64,000 nucleotides of DNA from Singulisphaera sp045290345 (GTDB taxonomy: Bacteria; Planctomycetota; Planctomycetia; Isosphaerales; Isosphaeraceae): contig NZ_CP155447.1 of NCBI RefSeq assembly GCF_045290345.1, positions 10,354,001-10,418,000 on the forward strand, given 5' to 3'. The stretch's first letter is position 1. Each line of letters begins with the position of its first letter. The position numbers and the translations under genes were made by a program. Of this stretch, positions 55,665 to 64,000 are shown piece after piece. The notes below the pieces were generated by a model. That model made no database searches and was not told the origin of the DNA. It saw nothing but the letters and a program-made list of their open reading frames with translations.

Positions 55665-55959
55665 GGGACACCTCATCGATTGATTTGTGGCACTCCAACC
55701 GGCTCAGTCGGAGCAGAAGAGGAAGAGTCTAACGGATTCAGGTGTCCTCCCGCCAGGGGAGTTAGAGCAAATCGGACAATCAGATACCGCGGACGGTCGT
55801 ATCTCCGGCTGGCGAGCCACGATTCGATCATAAGCGCTGCCGCTTCCCGTTGTTCCGTGACGCTCTCAACCGCAGAATAGTGAACCGTCCCGCCACTCCT
55901 CGCAGGGGGACGCGTTACGGGAGATTGGGATCGTGTCACCAGGGCAGGAGCATCGACTT

Positions 55960-57225
55960 ATGAATGGGAAGCACCGAGGACTCGCGGGACTCGGAATCCT
56001 TTGGTTGGCCGTCGCCACAACTTCGGCCACCGCCGCGCCCCCTCTCTCCGACGTTTCCGAGCGGGCCCGTCGCGTCCACGATTCCGCCATCCTGTTTGAC
56101 GGACACAACGATCTTCCCTGGCTGCTCCGCGACCTCGGCGACGTCCGGTTCGAGAAGATTGACCTCTCTCAGCGGCTCGGATCGGACCAGGCTCAGACCG
56201 ATATCCCTCGGCTTCGCGAGGGGGGAGTCAAAGCCCAATTCTGGTCGGTATACATCCCGAGTGAGCAGCCCAACCCTGCGCGGACCGTCACAGCCCAGAT
56301 CGACCTTGTTCACCGGATGGTCGAGCGCTATCCCAATGACCTCGAGATGGCTTATTCGGCCGACGACCTCGAGCGAATCGTCAAAGCGGGCAAGATCGCT
56401 TCCTTGATCGGCATCGAAGGTGGGGTGGCGATCGAGAACGACCTGGCGGAGATCCGTGCCTTTCACCGCTTGGGTGCCCGGTACATGACCCTGACCCACA
56501 ACGTCACCCTCGACTGGGCCGACGCCGCCACCGACGTTCCCCGGCACCACGGACTCACCCCGTTCGGCGAACGTGTCGTACGCGAGATGAACCGGGTCGG
56601 CATGCTCGTGGACATCTCCCACGTCTCTCCCGAGACGATGGCCGATGCCCTCCGCGTTTCGGAAGCCCCGCTCATCGCAAGCCACTCAGGCGCTTTCGCC
56701 ATCGCCCCGAGCCCGCGGAACGTGCCCGATGAGATCCTAAAGGCATTGCCCCGCAACGGAGGAGTCATCATGGTCAACTTCTATTCCGGATTCGTCGTGC
56801 CCGAGGCCGCACGGCAGACCGCCAAGGCTCGCCGGGAATTGGGGGAAAAGTTCCCGAACCCGGCCGAATTCAAAAAGGCCATGTCCGCGTGGTCGAAGAC
56901 CTACAAGATGCCGCGCGGGACCATCGCGGATGTCGCCGACCATATCGAACACATCATCAAGGTGGCCGGTATCGACCATGTCGGGATCGGCTCCGACTTC
57001 GACGGGATCACCTCCTGGCCCGTCGGCCTCGAGGACGTCTCGTGCTTTCCCAGGTTGACCGAAGAGCTCTTGAACCGCGGCCACTCCGACGACGATGTCC
57101 GGAAAATCCTCGGTGGCAACGCCCTCCGCGCATTTCGCGAAGCGGGCAAAGTCGCGTCGAAGCTTCAACAGACGCGAAAGCCGGAGGTCGATCAGCCGAC
57201 TCCGACACCGTCACCCGAGCATTGA
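55960..57225 (+). CDS. membrane dipeptidase (renal dipeptidase family M19)
   Basis: A 421-residue exported enzyme with a signal peptide (about 1-26). The zinc site is visible: His49 and Asp51 in DGHND, the bridging Glu in GIEGG, and His residues in DISHVSPETM and ASHSGAF. VGIGSDFDGI near the end is a family motif. It cleaves dipeptides, some with D-residues, in the periplasm. I start at the ATG at 55960 (AGGAG 10 bases upstream); a GTG at 55933 is an alternative. Confidence 0.95.
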   Translation: MNGKHRGLAGLGILWLAVATTSATAAPPLSDVSERARRVHDSAILFDGHNDLPWLLRDLGDVRFEKIDLSQRLGSDQAQTDIPRLREGGVKAQFWSVYIPSEQPNPARTVTAQIDLVHRMVERYPNDLEMAYSADDLERIVKAGKIASLIGIEGGVAIENDLAEIRAFHRLGARYMTLTHNVTLDWADAATDVPRHHGLTPFGERVVREMNRVGMLVDISHVSPETMADALRVSEAPLIASHSGAFAIAPSPRNVPDEILKALPRNGGVIMVNFYSGFVVPEAARQTAKARRELGEKFPNPAEFKKAMSAWSKTYKMPRGTIADVADHIEHIIKVAGIDHVGIGSDFDGITSWPVGLEDVSCFPRLTEELLNRGHSDDDVRKILGGNALRAFREAGKVASKLQQTRKPEVDQPTPTPSPEH

Positions 57226-57237
57226 GGAACAAGGCCC

Positions 57238-57275
57238 GGGATCACTCGGCGCGGCGTTCCAGTCCGAGTGATCCC
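57238..57275. terminator. bidirectional hairpin after the dipeptidase gene
   Basis: A perfect 12-bp stem, GGGATCACTCGG with CCGAGTGATCCC, and a 14-base loop begin 12 bases after the dipeptidase stop. There is no U-tract on either strand. Confidence 0.6.
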
Positions 57276-57493
57276 AAAGGGATTCTGGGAGCCCGCGACG
57301 TCGTCTGCGAGGCGACGTCGAGGCTGTACCAGCGGATCGACCCGCCCCCGCCACACGCAAGAGTCGCGCCATCGGCCGAGAAAGCCATTTGCTGAAATTT
57401 AGCCCCGGAGCCCGAACAACCGCAGCCGCCTGGTCGCTCGCGTTTTCCTCCGACGCTCGAATCCTCGCCACCGGCAGAGCAGTCAGCGCACAA
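57242..57493 (-). pseudogene. WD40-repeat remnant
   Basis: Reading on the minus strand gives MAFSADGATLACGGGG followed by SIRWYSLD, the typical last strands of a WD40 propeller repeat, then about 20 residues and a stop. There is no room for a full propeller, since the cytochrome gene ends at 57497. I take it as the degraded end of a WD40 gene. The plus strand at 57425-57485 reads WSLAFSSDARILATG, which also looks WD40-like, hinting at rearranged fragments. Confidence 0.45.
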
Positions 57494-57496
57494 GCA

Positions 57497-58858
57497 TCAG
57501 AGCGTCTTCAAAAACTCGATCAGATCCGCTCGCTCATCGTCCGACAGAACGTCCCCGAAACGGTGCCCCCCGTTGCCGAGTCCGAAGCGCGACGTGTCGT
57601 AGATGAACTGGGCCTCGTGTGGAGGGAGCGAAGGGGAGGGGGGGTCGGTGATAACGTCGAACTTCCACCCCACCCCGACTTGATCGTAGTGCTCAAATCC
57701 GGTCGAAGGGGGTCGCTTGAATCGCGCAGGGCGATCGGCCGACTTGAGGAGCGCGGCGAGGGTAGGGACGGACCCATTGTGCAGGTAGGGTGCCGTGGCC
57801 CAGATACCATCCAGCGGGGGCGCCTGATAGCCGATCTTCTCGAGATCGGCAGGGTACTCCTCGGCAAACCAGGTCGTATTGTAGTGCGCGACGAGCCGGT
57901 CGGAGAGTCCATGGGCTCGCGCCGGATCGGTGCCAATGACCGCCAGTTCAACGATTCGGTTCGGGTACTGACCGTCCGGGCCATAGGTCCCGTGACACTT
58001 CACACAGTTCTTCGAGAAGACGGTCTTTCCGCGTTCCGCCTTCACTTCATCGACTGTGAATGGGTATTTCGGTGGTTTGAGACTCTTCATGTAGGCATGG
58101 ATATCTCGAAATGTCGGCTCAAGTTCCTTGAGCTCTTCGAGCGACTTCTCGGCGAGAAAGAATTGCATGATCGACCGGACCGACCGAGCGTCCGTCCTGC
58201 CGTCGTAGTACATGGTCGCCTTGCGACCCAGGTGCCACCACGGGGGGACGTCGAGTTCCGGGAGATTGGCGCCGAGGGCCAGGGGAAACTTGCGCATCGA
58301 GAGATCGGAATTGCGCATGCTTAACAGCACCACCGATATCATTCCGGCATTCATGGTGCCTCGAGCGGTGTTCAAGTGAAAGAGACTCGGTGGGAGCCGA
58401 CGGTTGTCCGCCTGGGTCAGATCATAGAGTAACGCCCGCAGATCGAGCGTGGAATTGCCCAACCCCACGTAGCTCGTGCCCCCGATCGAGCCGCCGTGAC
58501 ACACCATACAGTCAATCTGCACGCCCGACTTACCGCCTCCGGATTCACCAGCCCGGCGTAATCCCATGGGGAGACCGCCGTTGGGAAAAGGAGCGGAGTG
58601 CATTCCATAGCGCTGGTTGAACGCCGCCGCGTAGGCTTCGGCGGAGAGTTCTGCGGCAGGAGCATTCTGACCCCAGAGGGCGCCTGCGCGACCGTACGCC
58701 GCCTCGCTCCAGGCCGGCTTCAAGTAACCGGTCGAGGTCAGCGCCTGCCGACCGCGTTCGATAGCGGCCGGGTCGGGTGAATCGCTGAAGGACCAGGATG
58801 GGCTCAACAGCAAGATGCCGGTTGCGATCAATCCACGGATCCGCGAACGCCTGCGCAT
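57497..58858 (-). CDS. secreted di-haem cytochrome c
   Basis: A 453-residue exported protein with a signal peptide and two c-type haem sites, CMVCH at 117-121 and CVKCH at 285-289. The layout recalls di-haem cytochrome c peroxidase/MauG-like or rubber-oxygenase-like proteins (YLHNGSVPTL near the C-terminus is a common motif there). It probably works in periplasmic electron transfer. The ATG at 58858 has GGGGAGG 7 bases upstream. It has no redox partner next to it. Confidence 0.9.
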   Translation of the reverse strand: MRRRSRIRGLIATGILLLSPSWSFSDSPDPAAIERGRQALTSTGYLKPAWSEAAYGRAGALWGQNAPAAELSAEAYAAAFNQRYGMHSAPFPNGGLPMGLRRAGESGGGKSGVQIDCMVCHGGSIGGTSYVGLGNSTLDLRALLYDLTQADNRRLPPSLFHLNTARGTMNAGMISVVLLSMRNSDLSMRKFPLALGANLPELDVPPWWHLGRKATMYYDGRTDARSVRSIMQFFLAEKSLEELKELEPTFRDIHAYMKSLKPPKYPFTVDEVKAERGKTVFSKNCVKCHGTYGPDGQYPNRIVELAVIGTDPARAHGLSDRLVAHYNTTWFAEEYPADLEKIGYQAPPLDGIWATAPYLHNGSVPTLAALLKSADRPARFKRPPSTGFEHYDQVGVGWKFDVITDPPSPSLPPHEAQFIYDTSRFGLGNGGHRFGDVLSDDERADLIEFLKTL

Positions 58859-59111
58859 CGGTCGACCTCCCCGCCACCCACTGAAACAGGTGAGTTCACC
58901 CCTCATGGCTCCAGGGTGATCCACCGGAGAGCTTCAGGTCCGACTCGAATCGCCTGAGATCTCTCGAAGTCCATTCACTGAATCAAACAATGTTCCGCGA
59001 CAGCGCCAAAGAACGGAGGATTTTCGCAGCGGCCGCAACGGGTCGGTTTGCAGAATTCCGGCCGGCCCGGCCGGAAACCCATCACGATCCTCCCCCTGTC
59101 GCAGATCTTCG

Positions 59112-59148
59112 AAAAAAAAAGAGAGGGAGGGGGACACTGGCCTCCCTC
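59112..59148 (-). terminator. intrinsic terminator of the DUF1080 gene
   Basis: The stem GAGGGAGG / CCTCCCTC (59123-59130 with 59141-59148) has a 10-base loop. In the minus direction it is followed by TC and nine T residues. Confidence 0.85.
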
Positions 59149-59192
59149 CCCCTTCTTTCAGTTATAGGCGTTTGGAGCCGCTTCGGAAATGG

Positions 59193-59993
59193 TCAACGTC
59201 GTTGTTCCGATTTCGCCGGAGTCTTGCCATCGAAAATGCCCGAGGCCGGCGTCGAACCCGGCTCGATCGACTTGACGCGGATATTGCGGAACTGGACCAG
59301 GCTGGGAGGACCAGTGTACTTGCCGTCTTTGAAACCGCCGTGGTGCTGCAAGACGAGCGGGCCACGAGCGGGAATTCCAGGCAACTGGGCGTTCTTGATC
59401 ACCGTGATGCCATTGAGAACTACCGTCAGGCGGTCGCCGACGAGCGTGATCGTGAACTCGTTCCACTCACCGATCGGCCGGTCGGCCTGGGTCTTCGGAG
59501 TGACGCCTGCGCGGACCTCCGGCGGCATCTTCGGGTCCATCCGGTAGCCATAAACTTCGCCCGAACCGATCGGCCAGCACCACATGTTGATCTGGCTCTT
59601 TCCCTTCGGATCACGGAGATAGATTCCCGAGTCGCAATCCGGCAGCGTCAGTTGGATGGGCTTTCCGTGAATGTCCCGGGCGTGGGTCCCGTCGGGGAGA
59701 ACATAAGGGACCCTGGGATTTTGGTAAGGGGCTTCCTTGAGCCGCCAATCGAGCTTGACCACGAAGTCCCCATATTCTTTCTTGCTGATCAGATTCTTCG
59801 TTCCTGGCGCTTCACTCCTGGCGTCGTAATCGATCACTCCGTCGAGCACTTTCCAGTGGCCATTATCCCCTTCGGGAATGATCCAATGGGAGAGATCGTG
59901 CCCATCGAACAGGGACGTGAAGCCCACTTCGGTACTCTCGGCCGCAGGTGCGGCAAGTACGATCGCAGCGGAAAAAACCAACGAAGAAAACAT
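59193..59993 (-). CDS. DUF1080 (3-keto-disaccharide hydrolase-like) secreted protein
   Basis: A 266-residue exported protein with a short signal peptide (about 1-18). The single beta-jelly-roll domain has FTSLFDGHDLSHW, the hallmark opening of DUF1080, SGIYLRDPKGKSQINMW and WNEFTITLVGDRLTVVLNG. Some members cleave 3-keto-glycosides; others are only concanavalin-like binders, so activity is not certain. It stands alone, with the terminator about 45 bases beyond its stop. Confidence 0.92.
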   Translation of the reverse strand: MFSSLVFSAAIVLAAPAAESTEVGFTSLFDGHDLSHWIIPEGDNGHWKVLDGVIDYDARSEAPGTKNLISKKEYGDFVVKLDWRLKEAPYQNPRVPYVLPDGTHARDIHGKPIQLTLPDCDSGIYLRDPKGKSQINMWCWPIGSGEVYGYRMDPKMPPEVRAGVTPKTQADRPIGEWNEFTITLVGDRLTVVLNGITVIKNAQLPGIPARGPLVLQHHGGFKDGKYTGPPSLVQFRNIRVKSIEPGSTPASGIFDGKTPAKSEQRR

Positions 59994-60363
59994 CGGTCGA
60001 GTCTCCTGGTGGGGGCGGAATTCTTCCGCTCTCGGCGGTCAAGAAAATCACGCTAACCCGACTTCAACACCGCGTCAATCGACCGCTTCTGCTTCGCCGT
60101 ACGCTCCCTTCTCCATTGTTCGCACCAGAAGGCGAATCCCCCACTGAAGCCACACTCCCATGAGAAACTAGCGAACCCTGGCCAACCCGGCGAATTCTCC
60201 GAATCCTGACGAACAGCGTCAGTGAAGTTTTGGATGCTTGAACGGCAGTCCATCGACAACGGGTGGACACTCCCGTTAGAATCACCAGAATCGTTCGAAG
60301 ACGCGAGGCCGACTCGGGTTCTCGCGACTGGATCGGAGTCATCTCATCCGGGAGAGCGCGCTG
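59994..60363. other. intergenic region
   Basis: 370 bases between divergent genes. I see no gene, repeat or hairpin of note. Promoters for the DUF1080 gene and for the trp-side genes should lie here. Confidence 0.45.
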
Positions 60364-60825
60364 ATGGGACCCGCCGAGATCGTGGCGAGTTTGAAAGAGC
60401 TCTGCATCGAAAAAGGGCCGCGACTGACCACCGAGCAGATCGTGGCCTGGATCGACCAGCAAGCGGGTTTCGAGTCGGATGCCGAGCTGCTCGCGTTTGC
60501 CAAGAAGATGAAGGCACGTCAGTTCGCCCGGATGCTCGAGTACGAAGACGAGGAGTCCAATCTTCGCATCAAGCGGCTCTGGAGCTTCTACGACCCCGAG
60601 CTCGGCCGGCGATTTTATGCCGACATCCTCCAGATGCCCGACGACCGCCGCCGTCGCCTGGTGCGTCAGTACGCCCAATTCCTGGACCAGCTCCGCTCGG
60701 TCCGCCGCGCGATGGCCGACTACTTCGCCGGCCAGCAATTCTTCGACTTCTACGTGGGTGACGAGGACGAAGACCTCGTCCTGGAGGCGGAGCCCGCAAC
60801 GGGCGGACGAAGCCGACGTCGCTGA
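60364..60825 (+). CDS. hypothetical helical protein upstream of trpB
   Basis: A 153-residue protein, strongly helical and charged, with no signal peptide and no membrane segment; the C-terminus is acidic then basic (DEDEDLVLEAE, GGRSRRR). I do not recognise the family. GGGAGAG lies 6 bases before the ATG. It precedes trpB by 106 bases on the same strand, so it may be in the trp transcript. Confidence 0.75.
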   Translation: MGPAEIVASLKELCIEKGPRLTTEQIVAWIDQQAGFESDAELLAFAKKMKARQFARMLEYEDEESNLRIKRLWSFYDPELGRRFYADILQMPDDRRRRLVRQYAQFLDQLRSVRRAMADYFAGQQFFDFYVGDEDEDLVLEAEPATGGRSRRR

Positions 60826-60931
60826 CTCGTCTTGACCTTGTCCCCCGTGGGTCGAGACAATGACGGGTCTTCGCCCTTTGTTTTGAGAAGAGGCCCGCGC
60901 CGCGCGACGAGACGAGAGGACTGCTGGAACT

Positions 60932-62158
60932 ATGTCCGCCCCATCCGAGACGAAACAGATCTCTTCGCAGTGGCCCGATGCGCTTGGACGTTTCGGCACG
61001 TTCGGCGGCCGGTATGTTCCGGAAACCTTGATGGAGGCGCTCAACCAGCTTGCCCTGGAATACGAGCGAGCCCGAGTTGACCCGGTCTTCCAGGCTCAAC
61101 TGAACGACTATCTGACGAATTACGTCGGCCGCCCCTCCCCGTTGTTTCACGCCGAGCGACTGAGCAAACTCACCCAGGGGGCCGCGATCTACCTGAAGCG
61201 CGAGGACCTGAACCACACCGGTGCCCATAAGATCAACAATGCACTCGGGCAGGTCCTGATCGCCCAGCGCATGGGCAAGACGCGAGTGATCGCCGAAACC
61301 GGGGCAGGACAACATGGGGTCGCCACCGCGACCGCCTGTGCCCTGACCGGCCTCGAATGCACCGTGTACATGGGCGAAGAAGACATCAGGCGGCAAAAGC
61401 TCAACGTCTTCAACATGAAAACCTTGGGCGCGACCGTCGTGCCGGTCACCGATGGAACGCGCACGCTTCGCGATGCCACCAATGAAGCGATGCGGGACTG
61501 GATGGGTTCGTCCCGCCAGACCCATTACACGATCGGCAGCGTGGTGGGTCCGCATCCCTTCCCGATGATCGTCCGCGACTTCCAATCGGTCATCGGCCGG
61601 GAAACCCGCCAGCAGTGCCTCGACCGGCTCGGCCGCCTGCCTGACGCCGCCGTGGCGTGTGTCGGCGGGGGTTCCAATGCGGCGGGAATGTTCTACCCCT
61701 TCATCAATGACGCCGAGGTCGAACTGATCGGCGCAGAGGCAGGGGGGCGGGGACCGCAATCCGGCGAGCATGCCGCTAGCCTCACGAAGGGGCGGCCAGG
61801 CGTCCTGCACGGTAGCCTCAGTTATGTGCTCCAGGACGAGGACGGCCAGACAGATAACGTTCACTCGATCTCCGCTGGCCTGGATTATCCCGGTGTCGGC
61901 CCCGAGCATAGTTACTGGAAAGACACCGGTCGGGTCCGCTACGAGAGCGTGACCGACGCCGACGCCCTGGCGGCCTACGCAACCCTGGCTCGGCTCGAGG
62001 GAATTCTTCCCGCCCTGGAATCGAGTCACGCGGTGGCGCGTGCCTTGGTCGAGGCCCCTCGTCTTGGCCCCGACAAGATCATCGTCATCTGCCTCTCCGG
62101 TCGAGGAGATAAGGATGCCTATGAGGTCGCCAGGCTCCGCGGGGAACCGATGTCCTGA
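60932..62158 (+). CDS. trpB: tryptophan synthase beta chain
   Basis: A 408-residue PLP enzyme that joins indole and serine. Lys100 in HTGAHKINN binds PLP; ETGAGQHGVATA, the GGGSNAAG phosphate loop and HSISAGLDYPGVGPEHS are all present. It is followed by trpA after a wide gap of about 400 bases, unlike the usual tight trpBA pair. Confidence 0.97.
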   Translation: MSAPSETKQISSQWPDALGRFGTFGGRYVPETLMEALNQLALEYERARVDPVFQAQLNDYLTNYVGRPSPLFHAERLSKLTQGAAIYLKREDLNHTGAHKINNALGQVLIAQRMGKTRVIAETGAGQHGVATATACALTGLECTVYMGEEDIRRQKLNVFNMKTLGATVVPVTDGTRTLRDATNEAMRDWMGSSRQTHYTIGSVVGPHPFPMIVRDFQSVIGRETRQQCLDRLGRLPDAAVACVGGGSNAAGMFYPFINDAEVELIGAEAGGRGPQSGEHAASLTKGRPGVLHGSLSYVLQDEDGQTDNVHSISAGLDYPGVGPEHSYWKDTGRVRYESVTDADALAAYATLARLEGILPALESSHAVARALVEAPRLGPDKIIVICLSGRGDKDAYEVARLRGEPMS

Positions 62159-62563
62159 GCCACCCGATCTCCGTTGGCTGGATCACTTCCCCCGCGTGCG
62201 GCGACCGACGATCGCCCGGGTCGTGCCCCAGCCATCGAGCCGGCGGCGCCTGTTGCCGGCCTGATAGTCCCCGCATCGGGTGCTTACAAGTAGGTGCAAG
62301 CCTTGTTGGCTATTGACCTTGCAGCATCCGACACCCCCGACCCGTAAGCTCGTCGGGTCGATTGGCTCGACGATCCAATTGTTCACCCGATTCATTTCGG
62401 GCTTGCGTTCGAATGGCCTCGAGGCCGAAATTGGACGTCCTCCCCACCTGCAATTTGGCGATGGAATGCGAAGCCCAACCCATGCCTGCACCTTGTCGAG
62501 AATGACCTGCACGGTGGTCTGTATCGTACTGGGATCGCACGCGACGGCCGAATCAGGACTCCC
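62159..62563. other. intergenic region between trpB and trpA
   Basis: 405 bases with no credible gene. A small hairpin CGACCCG / CGGGTCG (62338-62344 with 62354-62360) is present. The gap could hold an extra promoter for trpA. Confidence 0.5.
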
Positions 62564-63405
62564 ATGAACCGCATCGACACACTGTTTACCCGCCTGAAAA
62601 GCGAAGGCCGACGCGCTTTGATGCCGTTCATCACGGCGGGCGATCCCGACCTGCCCACCACCGCGGCGCTCATCACCGAGCTCGTGGCTCGGGGCGCGCA
62701 CATGGTCGAAATCGGCATCCCCTATTCCGACCCGATCGCGGACGGGCCGGTCATTGCAGCGAGCTATCACCGAGCCCTCGGGCACGGAGTGAAGCTCGCC
62801 CATATCTTCCAGACGATCCGGACCTTGCGGGCCGAGACCGCCACCGGCCCTCTGACCGCGGCGCCCTGGTCACGATGGTTTCCTACTCAATCATCCACCG
62901 TCAGGGAGTCGACCGCTATCTTCGTGAGGCGGTGACCGCCGGTATCGACGGCCTGATCGTCCCCGATCTCCCCGTCGAGGAGTCGGAGGGACTCTGTCGC
63001 AAAGCGACCGCCCTGGACTTGCGCTTGATCCAGCTCGTGACCCCGACCACCCCCCGCGACCGAGCGGTCCAGATCACCCGCTCGACGACCGGCTTCGTCT
63101 ACTACGTTTCGGTGGCCGGAATCACCGGGGAACGGCGGTCGATCCCGGCGAACCTGGTGGAGAATGTCGCCTGGCTCCGCACCCAGACCGACCTGCCGAT
63201 CTGCATCGGGTTCGGGATCAGCACCCCCGAACACGTCCGCGAGCTCGCGCCCGTCGCCGATGGCCTGATCGTCGGCAGCGCGCTCGTCAAGCGACTCGTC
63301 GATGCCGAGAAGCTGACCCGTGCCGAGGTCGTCAAGGAAATCGGCCAATTCGTCGCGGAACTCGCCAACGGTTTGGATACCACCCCGCCTCGCCCCGCGA
63401 TCTGA
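62564..63405 (+). pseudogene. trpA: tryptophan synthase alpha chain, interrupted by a frameshift
   Basis: The first 100 codons (FITAGDPDLPTT, the Asp in VEIGIPYSDPIADGPVI) and the rest (MVSYSIIHRQG, DGLIVPDLPVEE, FVYYVSVAGITG, CIGFGISTPEHV) are both normal TrpA but in different frames. The first frame must lose one base near CCC at 62864-62866: adding one C there gives PLVTMVSY, as in the family, and a product of about 280 residues. TrpA splits indole-glycerol phosphate. This is either a real one-base deletion or a sequence error at a C-run. AGGA precedes the start. Confidence 0.93.
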
Positions 63406-63440
63406 GCCCAAGGGAGAGGGAAGTCTGAGGGGGGTGCCCC

Positions 63441-64000
63441 TCAGACTTCGTAGGTCGCTAGCCGGTCGGGGATCTCGACCGGATTCAAAAGATGGGGCTG
63501 AAGAACCGGAGCGAGTGCTTCGAGGCCTTCAGGCTCGCCATGCACCAGGAATCCCCGCTCGATTCCACCGCCGGTCTGCTCGTACCACCAGGCCAGGTCA
63601 TTGCGATCGGCATGGCCCGAGAAGCCGTCAAGAACATAGACCGCCGCGTTCAGTTCGTGCCACTGATCCATGATCTGGATCCGCTCAACCCCTTCGGCGA
63701 GTCGTCGACCGAGGGTCCCCTCGGCCTGATAGCTCACGATCACGATCGCGTTGTCCGGGTCATCAACGATATGCCGCAAGTGGTGGCGAATTCGACCCGC
63801 TTCGCACATCCCTGACGACGAGATGATCACCAGCGGCCCTGGAACATAATTGAGCCGTCGCGAGTCATCCCAGGTGGCACAGAACTCAACGTATTTGGAC
63901 CCGAAATACATCGGGTCCTTATCCATCATCTGCCGTGCGGCGGGGGTGTAGGCCTCGGGATGGTCGCGATGGATGTCGGTCAGCCGCATCGCCAGCGGAC
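63441..64000 (-). CDS. beta-CASP metallo-beta-lactamase RNA-processing protein, C-terminal part (cut by window edge)
   Basis: The open frame runs past the right edge. The visible 186 residues cover the end of the beta-CASP domain (PLAMRLTDIH, as in SPLA...), ISSSGMCEAGRIRHHL, and the RNA-specificity part with GFSGHADRNDL and FLVHGEPEG. These belong to CPSF73/RNase J-like exo- or endonucleases; the zinc site lies in the missing N-terminal part. It converges on trpA with a 35-base gap. Confidence 0.92.
   Translation of the reverse strand, partial: PLAMRLTDIHRDHPEAYTPAARQMMDKDPMYFGSKYVEFCATWDDSRRLNYVPGPLVIISSSGMCEAGRIRHHLRHIVDDPDNAIVIVSYQAEGTLGRRLAEGVERIQIMDQWHELNAAVYVLDGFSGHADRNDLAWWYEQTGGGIERGFLVHGEPEGLEALAPVLQPHLLNPVEIPDRLATYEV

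Overview
The window looks like a chromosomal segment of a planctomycete, most likely from the Isosphaeraceae/Gemmataceae side of the phylum. The DNA is GC-rich. It carries four DUF1559 pseudopilin-like genes, a PVC-type membrane-bound dehydrogenase with a c-type haem site, a DUF1080 protein, di-haem cytochromes, many lipoproteins and a membrane-anchored Ser/Thr kinase. These assignments come from reading motifs; no database search was run. I saw no rRNA, convincing tRNA, CRISPR array, prophage or insertion sequence.

Region by region. 1-5.6 kb: the 3' end of a ketoacyl synthase gene, a zinc peptidase fused to a predicted outer-membrane barrel, and a CdaA-YbbR fusion predicted to make c-di-AMP. 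6.4-9.3 kb: an Rrf2/NsrR-like regulator with a haem-binding DUF3365 gene downstream, then an APC permease. 9.3-14 kb: a 1554-residue secreted protein joining a ceramidase-like domain, a PVC dehydrogenase, HEAT repeats and cytochrome c. 14.2-16.9 kb: a lipoprotein, a gene-free kilobase holding a dense set of hairpins that I read as a candidate structured RNA on the minus strand, and a sugar isomerase-like protein. 17.4-21.9 kb: rsgA, a double-ACT protein and a secreted protein with a Gly-Ala-Pro repeat.

22.8-28.9 kb is the fatty-acid core plsX-fabD-fabG-acpP-fabF followed by a MoeB/rhodanese gene. 29-34 kb has nuoL-nuoM without other complex I genes, then an SDR and a small secreted protein. 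35-41 kb has a lipoprotein/DUF1559 pair and dnaE. 41-46.3 kb has an orphan Phd-like antitoxin, a receptor-type kinase and glycogen phosphorylase. 46.7-55 kb is dominated by DUF1559 genes, small lipoproteins and two paralogous glycosidase-like secreted proteins that together look like one minus-strand operon. 55.5-64 kb has a tiny zinc-ribbon gene, a membrane dipeptidase, a WD40 remnant, a di-haem cytochrome, DUF1080, trpB and trpA (broken by a one-base frameshift), and the 3' end of a beta-CASP metallo-beta-lactamase gene.

The main themes are lipid synthesis, respiratory and redox proteins, and an exported layer of pseudopilin-like and hydrolase proteins. The items most worth follow-up are the structured RNA candidate, the DUF1559/glycosidase operon, the unusual fusions (peptidase-barrel, ceramidase-dehydrogenase-cytochrome, CdaA-YbbR) and the trpA frameshift.
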